Source: Microbacterium sp. cf332 | Lineage (GTDB): Bacteria > Actinomycetota > Actinomycetes > Actinomycetales > Microbacteriaceae | Direction: 5' to 3' | Length of the DNA stretch: 64,000 bases | Assembly: GCF_900102175.1 (NCBI RefSeq) | Contig: NZ_FNKN01000003.1 | Span: forward strand, 248,414 to 312,413 | Shown: piece after piece, positions 1-9,563 of the stretch | Layout of the letters: each line of letters begins with the position of its first letter | Numbering within the stretch: the first letter of the stretch is position 1 | Made by a program: the position numbers and the translations under genes | Notes under the pieces: model-generated | Seen by the model: only the letters and a program-made list of their open reading frames with translations | What the model was told of the DNA's origin: nothing | Databases searched by the model: none

Positions 1-2565
1 GACGTCCTGGCCGACACCCGTCGTCTCGGGTGCGCCGACCGCCTGATCGACGGGACCCGACAGCCCGACCGGGCCGGAGGCTCCGGTCTCGGCGGCGTGC
101 GTCTCGGCGAACGCGACCTCGAGGCGGTCCTGGAAGTCGCGCTTGGCCTGCTCGTACTCCTCCTCGGTGATGTCGCCGCGACCGACGAGCGACTCGGTGT
201 ACAGGCGGCGCACCGAGCGCTTGGCCTCGATGAGGTTCGTCATGAGGGGCTGGGTCATCGAGGGGTCGTCACCCTCGTTGTGGCCGCGGCGGCGGTAGCA
301 GACGAGGTCGATGACGACGTCGCGCTTGAACTCCTGGCGGTAGCGGAACGCGAGCTGGGCGACGTGGACGACGGCTTCGGGGTCGTCGCCGTTGACGTGG
401 AAGATCGGCGCCTGGATCGTCTTGGCGACGTCCGTGGCGTACACCGAGCTGCGCGCATCGAGCGGCAGCGTGGTGAAGCCGACCTGGTTGTTCACCACGA
501 CGTGCACGGTGCCGCCGGTGCGGTATCCGCGCAGCTGCGACATCTGCAGGGTCTCGACGACCACGCCCTGGCCGGCGAAGGCCGCGTCGCCGTGCACGAG
601 CACCGGCAGCCACGAGAAGGAGGCGATGGGGCCACGGTCCTGCTTCGCGCGGACGATGCCCTCGAGCACGCCGTCGACGGTCTCGAGGTGCGACGGGTTC
701 GCCGCGAGGTAGACGGGGAGCTCGTGGCCCTCGTCGCCGACGAAGGTCCCCTCCGTGCCGAGGTGGTACTTGACGTCGCCGGAGCCGCTCTTCGACCCGA
801 TCGCGACGGAGCCCTCGAACTCGCGGAAGACCTGTCCGTAGGTCTTGCCCGCGATGTTGGTCAGGACGTTCAGGCGGCCGCGGTGGGCCATGCCGATCGC
901 GGCGCCCTCGAGCCCGGTGCGCGCGGCACCCTGCAGGATCTCGTCGAGCAGCGGGATGAGCGACTCGCCGCCCTCCAGGCTGAAGCGCTTCTGACCGACG
1001 TACTTCGTCTGCAGGAAGGTCTCGAACGCCTCGGCCTGGTTCAGCTTGCCGAGCACGCGGAGCTGCTCGTCGTGGCCCGGCTTCTGATACTTGACCTCGA
1101 CGTTGTCCTGGAACCACTTGCGCTGCTCGGGGTCCTGGATGTGCATGTACTCGATGCCGATCGTGCGGCAGTACGAGTCGCGGAGCACACCGAGGATCTC
1201 GCGCAGCTTCATGACGCGCTTGCTGCCGAAGCCGCCGGTGACGAACTCGCGGTCGAGGTCCCAGAACGTGAGTCCGTGCTGCTCGATCTCGAGGTCGGGG
1301 TGCGTGCGCTGGCGGTACTCGAGGGGGTCGATGTCGGCCATGAGGTGGCCGCGCACGCGGTAGGAGTTGATGAGCTCCTGCACGCGTGCCGTCTTGTCGA
1401 CGCGCTCCGCGAGGTCGACGTTGATGTCGGTCGACCACTGGATGGGCGCGTACGGGATGCGCAGCGCCGCGAAGATGTCGTCGTAGAAGCCGTTCTTGCC
1501 GATGAGCAGCTCGTGGACGGTCTTGAGGAACTCTCCGGAGCCGGCGCCCTGGATGACGCGGTGGTCGTAGGTGCTGGTGAGCGTGATGGTCTTGCCGACG
1601 CCGAGGTTGACGAGCGTCTTCTCGCTCGAGCCCTGGAACTCGGCCGGGTAGTCGAGTGCGCCCGCGCCGATGATGCTGCCCTGCCCGCGCATGAGACGCG
1701 GCACCGAGTGGACGGTGCCGATGCCGCCGGGATTGGTCAGCGAGATCGTGGTGCCCTGGAAGTCGGCGGCCGTGAGCTTGTTCTTGCGGGCGCGGCTGAC
1801 CAGGTCTTCGTAGGCCGAGAGGTACTCGTCGAACGTGAGCGACTCGGCGCGCTTGATGCTCGGCACCATGAGCGCACGCGTGCCGTCGGGCTTGGGCAGG
1901 TCGATGGCGATGCCGAGGCCGACGTGCGCGTGCGCGATGACCGACGGCTTGCCGTCGACCTCGGCGTACGACACGTTCTGGCTCGGGAAGGCCTTGAGCG
2001 CCTGGATGAGCGCCCAGCCGATGAGGTGGGTGAAGCTGATCTTGCCGCCACGGGTTCGCGACATGTGGTTGTTGATGACGATGCGGTTGTCGATCATCAG
2101 CTTCGCGGGGATGGTGCGAACGCTCGTTGCGGTCGGCATCGTGAGCGAGTCGTCCATGTTGGCCGCGAGGGTCTTCGGCATGCCGCGGAGCGGGGTGACG
2201 ACGTCTTCGCGCTGCTCGACCTCGGCGGCCGGCGCCGTCGGGGCCTGAGCGGGCACCGGCTGCGCAGAGGCGGGCCGGGCGGTGGTGCGGGCGACGGGCT
2301 GGGATCCAACGGTGGGGACCGGGGCGGTCACGGGATGCGCCGACGCGGCCGGCTGAGCGGCCGCGGGCTGGGCCGCGGCCGCCGGAGCGGCAGTGGCGTC
2401 GGCCGCGTTCAGGTGGTTCGCGTACGCCTCGAGCGTCGGCCACCACTCCTTGTCCACCGAGTTCTTGTCATCTCGGAACTGTTCGTACAGCTCGGCGACG
2501 AGCCATTCGTTCGCTCCGAACTCTCCGTCGTTCGAGGTTCCGATTCCGGTCGCCTGGCTGGACAC
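1..2565 (-). CDS. kgd: Multifunctional 2-oxoglutarate decarboxylase / dehydrogenase E1-E2 (partial)
   Basis: Central-carbon enzyme of the TCA cycle: thiamine-diphosphate-dependent decarboxylation of 2-oxoglutarate, fused to a succinyltransferase (E2) core as in mycobacteria and corynebacteria. The visible 855 codons start at a GTG (reads VSSQATGIG), with a short N-terminal E1-type helix ([12 protein letters not shown]), an Ala/Pro linker at about residues 45-100, an E2 acyltransferase domain with the active-site motif TYDHRVIQG, and from about residue 370 the E1 domain ([31 protein letters not shown]). No lipoyl domain precedes the E2 core, as is normal for this family. The reading frame runs off the left edge, so the C-terminal third (family length about 1,220-1,260 residues) is outside the window. 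Family assignment is very secure. Confidence 0.97.
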   Translation of the reverse strand, partial: MSSQATGIGTSNDGEFGANEWLVAELYEQFRDDKNSVDKEWWPTLEAYANHLNAADATAAPAAAAQPAAAQPAASAHPVTAPVPTVGSQPVARTTARPASAQPVPAQAPTAPAAEVEQREDVVTPLRGMPKTLAANMDDSLTMPTATSVRTIPAKLMIDNRIVINNHMSRTRGGKISFTHLIGWALIQALKAFPSQNVSYAEVDGKPSVIAHAHVGLGIAIDLPKPDGTRALMVPSIKRAESLTFDEYLSAYEDLVSRARKNKLTAADFQGTTISLTNPGGIGTVHSVPRLMRGQGSIIGAGALDYPAEFQGSSEKTLVNLGVGKTITLTSTYDHRVIQGAGSGEFLKTVHELLIGKNGFYDDIFAALRIPYAPIQWSTDINVDLAERVDKTARVQELINSYRVRGHLMADIDPLEYRQRTHPDLEIEQHGLTFWDLDREFVTGGFGSKRVMKLREILGVLRDSYCRTIGIEYMHIQDPEQRKWFQDNVEVKYQKPGHDEQLRVLGKLNQAEAFETFLQTKYVGQKRFSLEGGESLIPLLDEILQGAARTGLEGAAIGMAHRGRLNVLTNIAGKTYGQVFREFEGSVAIGSKSGSGDVKYHLGTEGTFVGDEGHELPVYLAANPSHLETVDGVLEGIVRAKQDRGPIASFSWLPVLVHGDAAFAGQGVVVETLQMSQLRGYRTGGTVHVVVNNQVGFTTLPLDARSSVYATDVAKTIQAPIFHVNGDDPEAVVHVAQLAFRYRQEFKRDVVIDLVCYRRRGHNEGDDPSMTQPLMTNLIEAKRSVRRLYTESLVGRGDITEEEYEQAKRDFQDRLEVAFAETHAAETGASGPVGLSGPVDQAVGAPETTGVGQDV

Positions 2566-2762
2566 GGCAGATCGCCTGCTTTCATCGGTGAAGATCAGTT
2601 CTCACGGCGGTCGTCCGCCGCCGCGCACAGTGTCCTAGGGTAGCCCAGATCATGAGGCCGGATGCCGCGACGACGAGCGTGGTATCGCATCGTGACCGAG
2701 CTTCCGCCCTGTCCGGCCGCCGCCCCGTCACCCCCGTAGGCGCGCGGCGTAGCGTAGGGGAC

Positions 2763-4220
2763 ATGCGATTCTCCGGAGCTGAGCCCACGGTCGACCTGAC
2801 GTATTCCGACGTCTTCCTCGTGCCCCGTCGATCCGCCGTGACCAGTCGGCTCGACGTCGACCTCGCTCCTGGCGACGGTACGGCGGCGACCCTCCCGATC
2901 GTGTCGGCCAACATGAACTCGGTCACCGGCCCGCGTCTCGCTGCGACCCTGGCGCGTCGCGGCGGCCTGGCCGTCCTCCCGCAGGACATGCCGCTGCAGG
3001 ACCTCGACGAGGCGATCCGATGGGTGAAGGATCAGCCCGTCGCATGGGACACGCCGATCGTGTTGTCGCCCGATGCGACGGTCGCCGAGGCGTCCCGCAT
3101 CCTGCCCGCCCTCGACGGTCACGGCATCGTGGTCGCCGACCCCCGGGTCCCGGCGCTGCGCATAGAGGACATCACCGGGATCGTGCCGGCCGGTCGGCTG
3201 GCCACCGCGCTGCCGGACGCGCGGCTGGGCGACCTCGTCCGCGATCGCCCGACCGCGATCGACGCGGACGATGTGCCGGACGCCCGCGCCGCTTTCGACC
3301 TCATCGAGGCCGCGGACGTTCCCGTCGTGGCGGTGCTGCACCAGGGCGGACTCGTCGGCACCCTCTCGCGGCGCAGCGCCCTGCGCTCGGCCATCTACCG
3401 GCCCGCCGTCGACGGCGACGGCCGGCTCATCGTCGCGGCCGCCATCGGCATCAACGGGGATGCGGAGGCGAAGGCGCGAGCCCTCGCCGCCGCGGGTGTC
3501 GACGTGCTCGTGGTCGACACCGCGCACGGACACCAGGAGGGCATGCTCCGCGCGCTGCGCGAGGTCGCCGCCCTCGACCTCGGCCTGCCGATCGTCGCGG
3601 GCAACATCGTCACGGCCGACGGTGTTGCCGACCTCGTCGAGGCGGGCGCCACGATCCTGAAGGTCGGCGTGGGCCCCGGGGCGATGTGCACGACCCGCAT
3701 GATGACCGCCGTCGGACGCCCCCAGTTCTCCGCGGTGCTCGAGACGGCCCAGGCCGCTGCCGAGCGCGGGGCGCACGTGTGGGCCGACGGCGGCGTGCGC
3801 TACCCGCGCGACGTCGCGCTCGCGCTCGCCGCCGGTGCGGCATCCGTCATGATCGGCTCGTGGTTCGCCGGCACGATCGAGTCGCCCGGCGAGGTGCAGG
3901 TCGACGACGAGGGCCGGGTCTTCAAGGAATCGTGGGGCATGGCGTCGACCAAAGCGGTCGTCGGCCGCTTCGGACGCCTCGACGCCTACGAGCGCGCCCG
4001 GAAGGAGCTCTTCGCCGAAGGCATCTCCTCGTCTCGCATCTACCTCGATCCGCTCCGGCCCGGCATCGAGGATCTGCTCGACATGATCACCTCCGGCGTT
4101 CGCTCGTCGTTCACGTACGCGGGAGCCGCCTCGGTCGCCGAGTTCCACGACCGTGCGACCGTGGGCCTGCAGTCGGCTGCCGGCTACGAAGAGGGCAAGG
4201 CCCTGCCCGTCAGCTGGTAG
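2763..4220 (+). CDS. guaB1: GuaB1-family IMPDH-like protein, probable GMP reductase
   Basis: 485-residue TIM-barrel protein of the IMP dehydrogenase/GMP reductase superfamily with an inserted CBS pair at roughly residues 95-205. The catalytic loop is GVGPGAMCTTRMMTAVGR with Cys309. In mycobacteria the GuaB1 branch has been shown to be a CBS-regulated GMP reductase (GMP to IMP) rather than an IMP dehydrogenase; that role is transferred here from family knowledge. The ATG at 2763 begins MRFSGAEPTVDLTYSDVFLVP, the usual family N-terminus. A TAGCGT -10-like box ends 7 nt before it, suggesting a leaderless or nearly leaderless message. It stands alone, divergent from kgd. Confidence 0.93.
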   Translation: MRFSGAEPTVDLTYSDVFLVPRRSAVTSRLDVDLAPGDGTAATLPIVSANMNSVTGPRLAATLARRGGLAVLPQDMPLQDLDEAIRWVKDQPVAWDTPIVLSPDATVAEASRILPALDGHGIVVADPRVPALRIEDITGIVPAGRLATALPDARLGDLVRDRPTAIDADDVPDARAAFDLIEAADVPVVAVLHQGGLVGTLSRRSALRSAIYRPAVDGDGRLIVAAAIGINGDAEAKARALAAAGVDVLVVDTAHGHQEGMLRALREVAALDLGLPIVAGNIVTADGVADLVEAGATILKVGVGPGAMCTTRMMTAVGRPQFSAVLETAQAAAERGAHVWADGGVRYPRDVALALAAGAASVMIGSWFAGTIESPGEVQVDDEGRVFKESWGMASTKAVVGRFGRLDAYERARKELFAEGISSSRIYLDPLRPGIEDLLDMITSGVRSSFTYAGAASVAEFHDRATVGLQSAAGYEEGKALPVSW

Positions 4221-4342
4221 AGCTCGCCGCGGGCCCGACCGCTGTACTCGAGGCGCAGTTCGCTGGATGCCACGCCGTTCCTCCTGCGGGCGAAGACAGG
4301 AAGTGCGCCCGATGGCTGGCGCGGGTCGGCGCGGGGTGTGGT

Positions 4343-4709
4343 TCACCGGCCGGGGCGAGGACGGGCCGAAGGGAGGCCGTCGTCCCGCAGGATGTCGTAC
4401 AGCAGGCGTGGGCTCCGGAGATGGGGCGTGCGCCAGCGCGAGAGCGCCCGAACCTGACGTCGTAGCGCGTCGCCGCGGTCCTTCTCGGCGATGAGTGCCT
4501 GCTCCGGCGTGCGGCCGCGCCGCATCACCGGGTCGAAGTACTTTCCGGTGCCGTCGAATTCGCCGATGTGGTCGTAGTCGGGCCACCAGAAGTCGGCGAA
4601 GGCGTCGCGTCCGTCCGGCTCCGGCTCTGCGGGCCCGATCCAGGAGCCGCATGGCGGCCTCGTCGGCCTCGCGCCGCCGTACGACGGTCTCCAGCGGTGG
4701 TCGCGTCAT
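4343..4709 (-). pseudogene. Frameshifted remnant of a nuclease-like hypothetical protein
   Basis: Two pieces of coding-like sequence lie in different frames on the minus strand. The upstream piece reads MTRPPLETVVRRREADEAAMRLLD (from about 4709). The downstream piece (about 4650-4343) reads DAFADFWWPDYDHIGEFDG, followed by KYFDPVMRRGRTPEQALIAEKDR and then RRQVRALSRW. The FWWPDY..IGEFDG..KY..(I/V)AEK.R pattern resembles the C-terminal, endonuclease-like part of actinobacterial AbiEi/DUF559-type hypothetical proteins. The frame holding this motif has no start codon before a stop, so a frameshift near 4640-4660 is inferred. The original gene was probably longer. Family is a resemblance only. Confidence 0.5.
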
Positions 4710-4958
4710 CCAGGCCATGCGGGAAGCCTGTCCGACCGCGAGGGCGCCCGGCGCGCAGCATCCGACACCGTGCGCTCCGACATCCCGAGACGGCCCGGGG
4801 AGGAACGGGCGCCTGTTCGCGCAATCCGCAGCCGGCGACGGGGAGCGCACTTCGCGCGATCAACCGCGGCTCGAACCGCGCCCGACACCCCGAAGTGCGA
4901 CCCACGCGAGGAAAGGAAGCGAAGCGGATGCCGCCCGCCGCGACGCCCCCGACAGGCG

Positions 4959-4964
4959 TAAGAT
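4959..4964 (+). promoter_or_regulatory. -10 box (TAAGAT) for the first CNNM operon
   Basis: TAAGAT ends 10 nt before the ATG of the proline-rich leader ORF. Transcription would start only a few bases before that ORF, so the leader would be translated from a nearly leaderless mRNA. No good -35 is visible in this GC-rich stretch. Confidence 0.4.
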
Positions 4965-4974
4965 CGGGCGCACG

Positions 4975-5040
4975 ATGGACGACCCTCCCAGTTGCCGACC
5001 CTCGCCCCGCCGACCCCGACCGATCGGGGGTGACGCCTGA
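4975..5040 (+). CDS. Proline-rich leader peptide of CNNM operon 1 (21 aa)
   Basis: A 21-codon ORF begins MDDPPSCRPSPRRPRP and ends IGGDA. It has 6 prolines, two Asp directly after the start Met and one Asp near the end. Its TGA stop (5038-5040) shares one base with the ATG of the CNNM gene at 5040 (TGATG), so ribosomes finishing the leader are placed on the next start. It is translated through a hairpin at 5013-5031. Pro- and acid-rich leader peptides are known to sense low Mg2+ upstream of magnesium transport genes in enterobacteria; applying that here is inference. The matching arrangement at 54595 supports that it is real. Too short to judge by codon use. Confidence 0.55.
   Translation: MDDPPSCRPSPRRPRPIGGDA
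5013..5031 (+). promoter_or_regulatory. RBS-sequestering hairpin before CNNM gene 1
   Basis: ACCCCGA / TCGGGGGT form a stem with loop CCGA. The G-run is the only ribosome-binding-like sequence and lies 8 nt before the ATG at 5040. Translation of the leader ORF would melt it. The same structure and spacing occur at 54641-54663. Confidence 0.5.
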
Positions 5041-6407
5041 TGGATTTCGTCATGCTGGGCGTGGGGCTCCTGCTGACCGTCGGCACCGGTCTGTTCGTCG
5101 CGAGTGAGTTCGCGCTCGTCAATCTCGATCGGGCCGACCTCGAAGCGCGTCAGGCGGCGGGAGAGTCGCGGCTGGCGATGACGATCGCCGCGCTGCGCAT
5201 CACGTCGACGCACCTGTCGAGCGCGCAGCTCGGCATCACCCTCACCACGCTGCTCACCGGTTACACGATGGAGCCGGCGATCTCGAACCTGCTGTCACCC
5301 GTCTTCGAGGCGTGGGGCTGGCCCGAGACGGTATCGCGTCCCGTCGCCGCGATCGTCGGCGTGTCGATCGCGACGGTCTTCTCGATGATCCTCGGCGAGC
5401 TCGTCCCGAAGAACTTCGCACTGGCGATCCCGCGGCAGACGGCGAAGCTCGTCATCCCGTTCCAGACCCTCTTCACGACGGTGTTCCGCCCCGCGGTCAC
5501 GGTGCTCAACGGCAGCGCGAACGGGGTGCTCCGCTCGATCGGCGTCGAGCCGAAGGAGGAGCTGTCGGGAGCGCGCTCGGCCGAGGAGCTGTCGAGCCTC
5601 GTGCGCCGGTCAGCGAGCGCGGGCGTGCTCGAGAAGGACACCGCGTCGCTGCTCGACCGGTCGCTCACGTTCGCCCGCCTCACGACGGCCGACGTCATGA
5701 CGCCGCGTCCGAGCCTGCATGCGGTCGCCGCCGGCGACAGCGTCGAGGACGTCATCCAGCTCGCGCGACGCACCGGGCACAGCCGGTTCCCGGTGTTCGG
5801 CGACTCGATGGACGACATCACCGGCATCGCGCACGTCAAGCAGGCCGTGAGCGTGCCGCGCGAGCGCCGCGCCGATGTGCCCGCCGCGGCGATCGCCGAG
5901 GAGCCGCTGCGGGTTCCCGAGGCCGTGCACCTCGACGCCGTGCTCGCCGAGCTGCGCGCCAAGGGGTATCAGATGGCCATCGTCGTCGACGAGTACGGCG
6001 GGACGGCGGGGGTCGTGACCCTCGAGGACCTCGTCGAGGAGATCGTCGGTGAAGTGCTCGACGAGCACGACCGCAATCGCGCCGGCGTGCTCCGCGTCAC
6101 GGGCGGCATCGTCTTCCCCGCCGAGCTGCGTCCCGACGAGGTGCTCGACCGGACCGGCATCCGTGTTCCCGAGGGCGACGTCTACGACACCGTCGGTGGT
6201 TTCGTCATGAGTGTGCTCGAGCGCATCCCCGTCGTCGGCGACACCGTCGAGATCGAGGACGGCACCCTGACGGTGCAGCGCATGGACGGCAGGCGGGTCG
6301 ACCGCGTGCGGTTCGAGCCGACCTCGCCACCCGACGCGACCTCGACCGACGACGCGGTCGAGCCCCTCCGCACGGCGCCGCGGACCCACGAGGGGGGAGT
6401 GCGATGA
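5040..6407 (+). CDS. CNNM/CorC ('hemolysin') family membrane protein with CorC domain
   Basis: 455-residue protein with an N-terminal DUF21/CNNM transmembrane domain (about 1-190, starting [27 protein letters not shown]), a cytosolic CBS pair (about 205-330, motifs [11 protein letters not shown] and [29 protein letters not shown]) and a C-terminal CorC/HlyC domain (about 340-425). CNNM-family proteins are linked to Mg2+ (and Co2+) efflux or homeostasis; 'hemolysin' is a historical name. The start codon overlaps the stop of the leader ORF at 4975-5040. It overlaps the next gene by 4 bp (ATGA), so the two are almost certainly co-translated and may form a heteromer. Confidence 0.92.
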   Translation: MDFVMLGVGLLLTVGTGLFVASEFALVNLDRADLEARQAAGESRLAMTIAALRITSTHLSSAQLGITLTTLLTGYTMEPAISNLLSPVFEAWGWPETVSRPVAAIVGVSIATVFSMILGELVPKNFALAIPRQTAKLVIPFQTLFTTVFRPAVTVLNGSANGVLRSIGVEPKEELSGARSAEELSSLVRRSASAGVLEKDTASLLDRSLTFARLTTADVMTPRPSLHAVAAGDSVEDVIQLARRTGHSRFPVFGDSMDDITGIAHVKQAVSVPRERRADVPAAAIAEEPLRVPEAVHLDAVLAELRAKGYQMAIVVDEYGGTAGVVTLEDLVEEIVGEVLDEHDRNRAGVLRVTGGIVFPAELRPDEVLDRTGIRVPEGDVYDTVGGFVMSVLERIPVVGDTVEIEDGTLTVQRMDGRRVDRVRFEPTSPPDATSTDDAVEPLRTAPRTHEGGVR

Positions 6408-7486
6408 ACGACTGGGCCGGACTGGCGTGGCTCGTCGTGCTGCTGGCGTTCAACGCGTTCTTCGTGGCAAGCGAATTCGCCGTCATCTCGGCGCGCCGGT
6501 CGCAGATCGAGCCGCTGGCCGATCGGGGATCCCGCTCGGCGAAGACCGCCCTGTGGGCGATGGAGCACGCGACGCTCATGCTCGCGACGTGTCAGCTCGG
6601 CATCACCATCTGCTCGCTCGTCATCCTGAACGTCTCGGAGCCGGCGATCCATCACCTGCTCGCCGTGCCGCTCGGGCTCACGGGCTGGGGTGAGGCCGTC
6701 GTCGACGTCGTCGCCTTCGCGGTGGCGCTCGTGGTCGTGTCGTACCTGCATGTGGTGTTCGGCGAGATGGTGCCCAAGAACCTGGCCTTCTCGCTTCCCG
6801 ACCGGGCCGTGCTGCTGCTCGCGACGCCGCTGCGGTGGGTTTCGCGTCTGTTCTACCCGATCATCGTGACGCTCAACTGGATCGCCAATCACGCCGTCCG
6901 GCTCTTCCGCGTCGAGCCCAAGGACGAGGCGACCTCGACCTACACGCTCGACGAGGTGGCGACGATCGTGGCGACCTCGCGCATCGAGGGTGTTCTCGAC
7001 GACGCGTCGGGCACGGTCGCGGCCGTCATGGAGTTCACCGACAAGAAGGCGGCGGATGTCGCCGTGCCGCTGACCGAACTGGTCACCCTGCCCGAGTCGG
7101 CGACTCCCGAGGACGTCGAGCGGGCGGTCTCGCGCCACGGCTTCTCGCGATACGTCATCGTCGACGACGCCGGGCAGCCGGTCGGTTACGTGCACCTGAA
7201 GGATGTCCTGCGCGAGGCGGAGGATGCCGACGAGGCGGCGTCACGGCCCATCAAGGCCAAGCGCATACACCTCATGGTGCCGGTGTCGGAGACGACCGAC
7301 CTCGAGGATGCGCTCGCGCTCATGCGCCGTTCGAGCCGCCACCTCGCGCAGGTGCGCGACGCGGAGGGGCGGACGACGGCCGTGCTCTTCCTCGAGGACA
7401 TCATCGAGGAGCTGATCGGCGAGGTGCACGACGCGACGCGTCGCGCGCCGCGCTGGGCCGCAGCCGACGGCCCAGCGCAGCGGTGA
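6404..7486 (+). CDS. CNNM/CorC family membrane protein lacking the CorC domain
   Basis: 360-residue partner of the preceding gene, starting in its stop codon with a strong GGGGAG just upstream. It has the DUF21 transmembrane region ([46 protein letters not shown]) and a CBS pair (VPLTELVTLP ... FLEDIIEELIGEVHD). It ends about 20 residues after the CBS pair, so the C-terminal CorC/HlyC domain of its neighbour is missing. The same long-short pairing recurs at 54672-57136, which suggests a conserved heteromeric design. Metal-ion role is inferred from the family. Confidence 0.9.
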   Translation: MNDWAGLAWLVVLLAFNAFFVASEFAVISARRSQIEPLADRGSRSAKTALWAMEHATLMLATCQLGITICSLVILNVSEPAIHHLLAVPLGLTGWGEAVVDVVAFAVALVVVSYLHVVFGEMVPKNLAFSLPDRAVLLLATPLRWVSRLFYPIIVTLNWIANHAVRLFRVEPKDEATSTYTLDEVATIVATSRIEGVLDDASGTVAAVMEFTDKKAADVAVPLTELVTLPESATPEDVERAVSRHGFSRYVIVDDAGQPVGYVHLKDVLREAEDADEAASRPIKAKRIHLMVPVSETTDLEDALALMRRSSRHLAQVRDAEGRTTAVLFLEDIIEELIGEVHDATRRAPRWAAADGPAQR

Positions 7487-7517
7487 TGCGCATCGCGGGG
7501 CGCACCGGGAACGCGTG

Positions 7518-7553
7518 ACGGCCGCGGCGCGGGTGTTCCGCGGCCGCGGCCGT
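7518..7553. terminator. Inverted repeat between convergent genes
   Basis: ACGGCCGCGG and CCGCGGCCGT form a perfect 10-bp stem with a 16-nt loop in the 98-bp gap between convergent genes. There is no T run, which is common for GC-rich actinobacterial terminators. Confidence 0.45.
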
Positions 7554-7584
7554 GCGACGGTGCCGAGTCTCGTCGAGCAGACGC

Positions 7585-8652
7585 TCAGCGCCGGCGAGCG
7601 CGGACGTACTGCGGCGGCCAGATCGTGGCGTCCTCGCCGAGCTCGTCGGCGGCTCGGAGACCGAAGTGGGGATCGCGCAGCCACTCGCGTCCGGCCATGA
7701 TCGCGTCGGCGTCGCCGGCGGCGAGGATGTCCTCGGCCTGCGTCCCGCTGGTGATCTCGCCGACCGCGCTGGTGGGTAGCCCGGTCGCGCGGCGGATCTC
7801 GCGGGCGAAGGGCACCTGGTAGCCCGGGCCCGTGGTGATGCTCTGGTGGGCGACGAGGCCGCCGCTCGACACGTCGACCAGGTCGGCGCCGCGCTCGCGC
7901 GCCCACGTCGACACCGTCGCGGTGTCCGCGACATCCCAGCCGCCGTCGGCCCAGTCGGTCGCCGAGAAGCGGACGAACAGCGGCGCATCCGGCGCGGCGG
8001 CCCGCACGGACTCGACGATGCGGAGCAGCAGCCGCGCCCGGTTCTCGAGCGAGCCGCCGTACGCGTCGGTGCGCTGGTTCGACAGCGGCGACAGGAACTC
8101 ATGCAGCAGGTAACCGTGCGCGGCGTGGATCTCGAGCACGTCGAACCCGGCCTCGACGGATCGGCGCGCGCCATCGGCGAACGCGTCGACGAGCGCGTCG
8201 ATCTGCGCCGCGTCGAGCTCGTCGGGGCGGGTGTAGCCGTCGAAGGCGACGGCGGAGGGTGCGAGGGGTCGCCACCCTCCCTCCTCGGCGGGGACGGTTC
8301 CGCGGGACGGTGCGAACGGGGGGTACGTCGAGGCCTTGCGCCCAGCGTGCGCGAGCTGGATCGCGGCGACCGCGCCGCGGTCGTGGATGGCCGTCACGAT
8401 GGGTCGCCAGGCGTCGCGCTGCTCGTCGTTCCAGATGCCGGTGTCGTCCGGGGTGATCCGCCCCTCCGGCACGACGGCCGTGGCCTCGGCCATGACCAGG
8501 CCGGCCCCACCCGACGCGAACTGGGCGAGGTGCACGAGGTGCCAGTCGTTCGGCACGCCCTCCCGTGCGGAGTACTGGCACATGGGGGCGACCCACAGGC
8601 GGTTGCGCACCTCGACGGCGCGGACGGTCAGGGGACTGAACAGCTGGCTCAC
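7585..8652 (-). CDS. NADH:flavin oxidoreductase / old yellow enzyme (YqjM-like)
   Basis: 355-residue FMN-dependent ene-reductase of the OYE family (YqjM/xenobiotic reductase branch). It begins SQLFSPLTVRAVEVRNRLWVAPMCQYSA, with the family PMCQYSA motif near residue 25, IQLAHAGRKAS for flavin/substrate binding, IHAAHGYLLHEFLSPLSNQRTDAYGGS, and VSSGG near the phosphate-binding end. The start is a GTG at 8652 because an AAGGAG ribosome-binding site lies just upstream and homology begins there; a longer in-frame extension has no coding character. Physiological substrate is unknown (likely activated alkenes). Divergent from nnrD by 38 bp. Confidence 0.92.
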   Translation of the reverse strand: MSQLFSPLTVRAVEVRNRLWVAPMCQYSAREGVPNDWHLVHLAQFASGGAGLVMAEATAVVPEGRITPDDTGIWNDEQRDAWRPIVTAIHDRGAVAAIQLAHAGRKASTYPPFAPSRGTVPAEEGGWRPLAPSAVAFDGYTRPDELDAAQIDALVDAFADGARRSVEAGFDVLEIHAAHGYLLHEFLSPLSNQRTDAYGGSLENRARLLLRIVESVRAAAPDAPLFVRFSATDWADGGWDVADTATVSTWARERGADLVDVSSGGLVAHQSITTGPGYQVPFAREIRRATGLPTSAVGEITSGTQAEDILAAGDADAIMAGREWLRDPHFGLRAADELGEDATIWPPQYVRARRR

Positions 8653-8678
8653 GCCGGGCTCCTTCGGGGCGCCGCCGG

Positions 8679-8684
8679 TAGGGT
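8679..8684 (+). promoter_or_regulatory. -10 box of leaderless nnrD
   Basis: TAGGGT ends exactly 6 nt before the ATG at 8691, placing transcription start on or next to the A of the start codon. Confidence 0.5.
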
Positions 8685-8690
8685 GGCGCC

Positions 8691-9539
8691 ATGGTCGAGA
8701 TCCACGAATGGGACGCGGTCGACACGGCCGCGCTCCTGCGCAAGCCAACTGCCGACGACCACAAGTATTCCCGGGGAGTCCTCGGTGTGCGCACCGGCTC
8801 GCAGGAGTATCCGGGAGCAGCCGTCCTGGGGGTCGAGGCGGCGTGGCGCACCGGCATCGGCATGGTGCGCTATCTCGGACCCGATCGCCCCGCCGACCTC
8901 GTCCTCCAGCGCCGCCCCGAGACCGTGACGGCTCCGGGCCGCGTGCAGGCGTGGCTGATCGGGTCGGGCACGGACGCCACGACGCGGCCGCCCGCCGAGA
9001 CGGCGCGGCTCGAGGAGCTGCTGCAAGGCGATGTCCCGGTCGTCGTGGACGCAGGGGCGCTCGACCTCGTGCCGGGTGCTCGGGCCCCGCTCGTGGTCAC
9101 GCCGCATCGATCCGAGCACGCCCGGCTGCGTGGCCTGCTGGGACTCGACGACACCGACGCCACGACCCTCGCCGACCGCGTGTCCGCCGCGCGCGAGACG
9201 GCCGCGGCGGCGGGCATCGCGGTGTTGCTGAAGGGCGCCGAGACGGTCGTCGCCGCTCCCGACGGCTGGAGCACCGTGGTCCGCGCCGGCACCGGCTGGC
9301 TCGCCACGGCGGGCACCGGTGACGTCCTCGGCGGCGTGCTCGGGAGCATCGTCGCGGCGCGCGCCGCCGACCGCGAGCTGGAGGCCGCGCAGCTCGCGCG
9401 CCTCGCCGCCGCGGCCGCGTACATCCACGGTCACGCCGCCCGCGCAGCCGCAGCCGGACCCATCACGGCGCTCGACGTCGCCGAGGCGGTTCCTGCGGTG
9501 ATCGGCACGCTGCTCTCCGGGGGAGACCCCGCTCGCTGA
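8691..9539 (+). CDS. nnrD: ADP-dependent NAD(P)H-hydrate dehydratase
   Basis: 282-residue ribokinase-like repair enzyme that dehydrates damaged NAD(P)H hydrates back to NAD(P)H using ADP. Family motifs are DHKYSRGVLGVRTGSQEYPGAAVLG near the N-terminus, VVVDAGALDL, VVTPHRSEHARL and the nucleotide-binding GTGWLATAGTGDVLGG. It lacks the N-terminal epimerase domain found in fused NnrE-NnrD proteins. The message looks leaderless (TAGGGT, 6 nt spacer). It heads a rightward block with the three following genes. Confidence 0.93.
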   Translation: MVEIHEWDAVDTAALLRKPTADDHKYSRGVLGVRTGSQEYPGAAVLGVEAAWRTGIGMVRYLGPDRPADLVLQRRPETVTAPGRVQAWLIGSGTDATTRPPAETARLEELLQGDVPVVVDAGALDLVPGARAPLVVTPHRSEHARLRGLLGLDDTDATTLADRVSAARETAAAAGIAVLLKGAETVVAAPDGWSTVVRAGTGWLATAGTGDVLGGVLGSIVAARAADRELEAAQLARLAAAAAYIHGHAARAAAAGPITALDVAEAVPAVIGTLLSGGDPAR

Positions 9540-9551
9540 GCGCGCCCGCCG

Positions 9552-9557
9552 TAGGAT
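9552..9557 (+). promoter_or_regulatory. -10 box of leaderless GT87 gene
   Basis: TAGGAT ends exactly 6 nt before the GTG at 9564. This favours that start over an in-frame GTG at 9558. Confidence 0.45.
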
Positions 9558-9563
9558 GTGACC

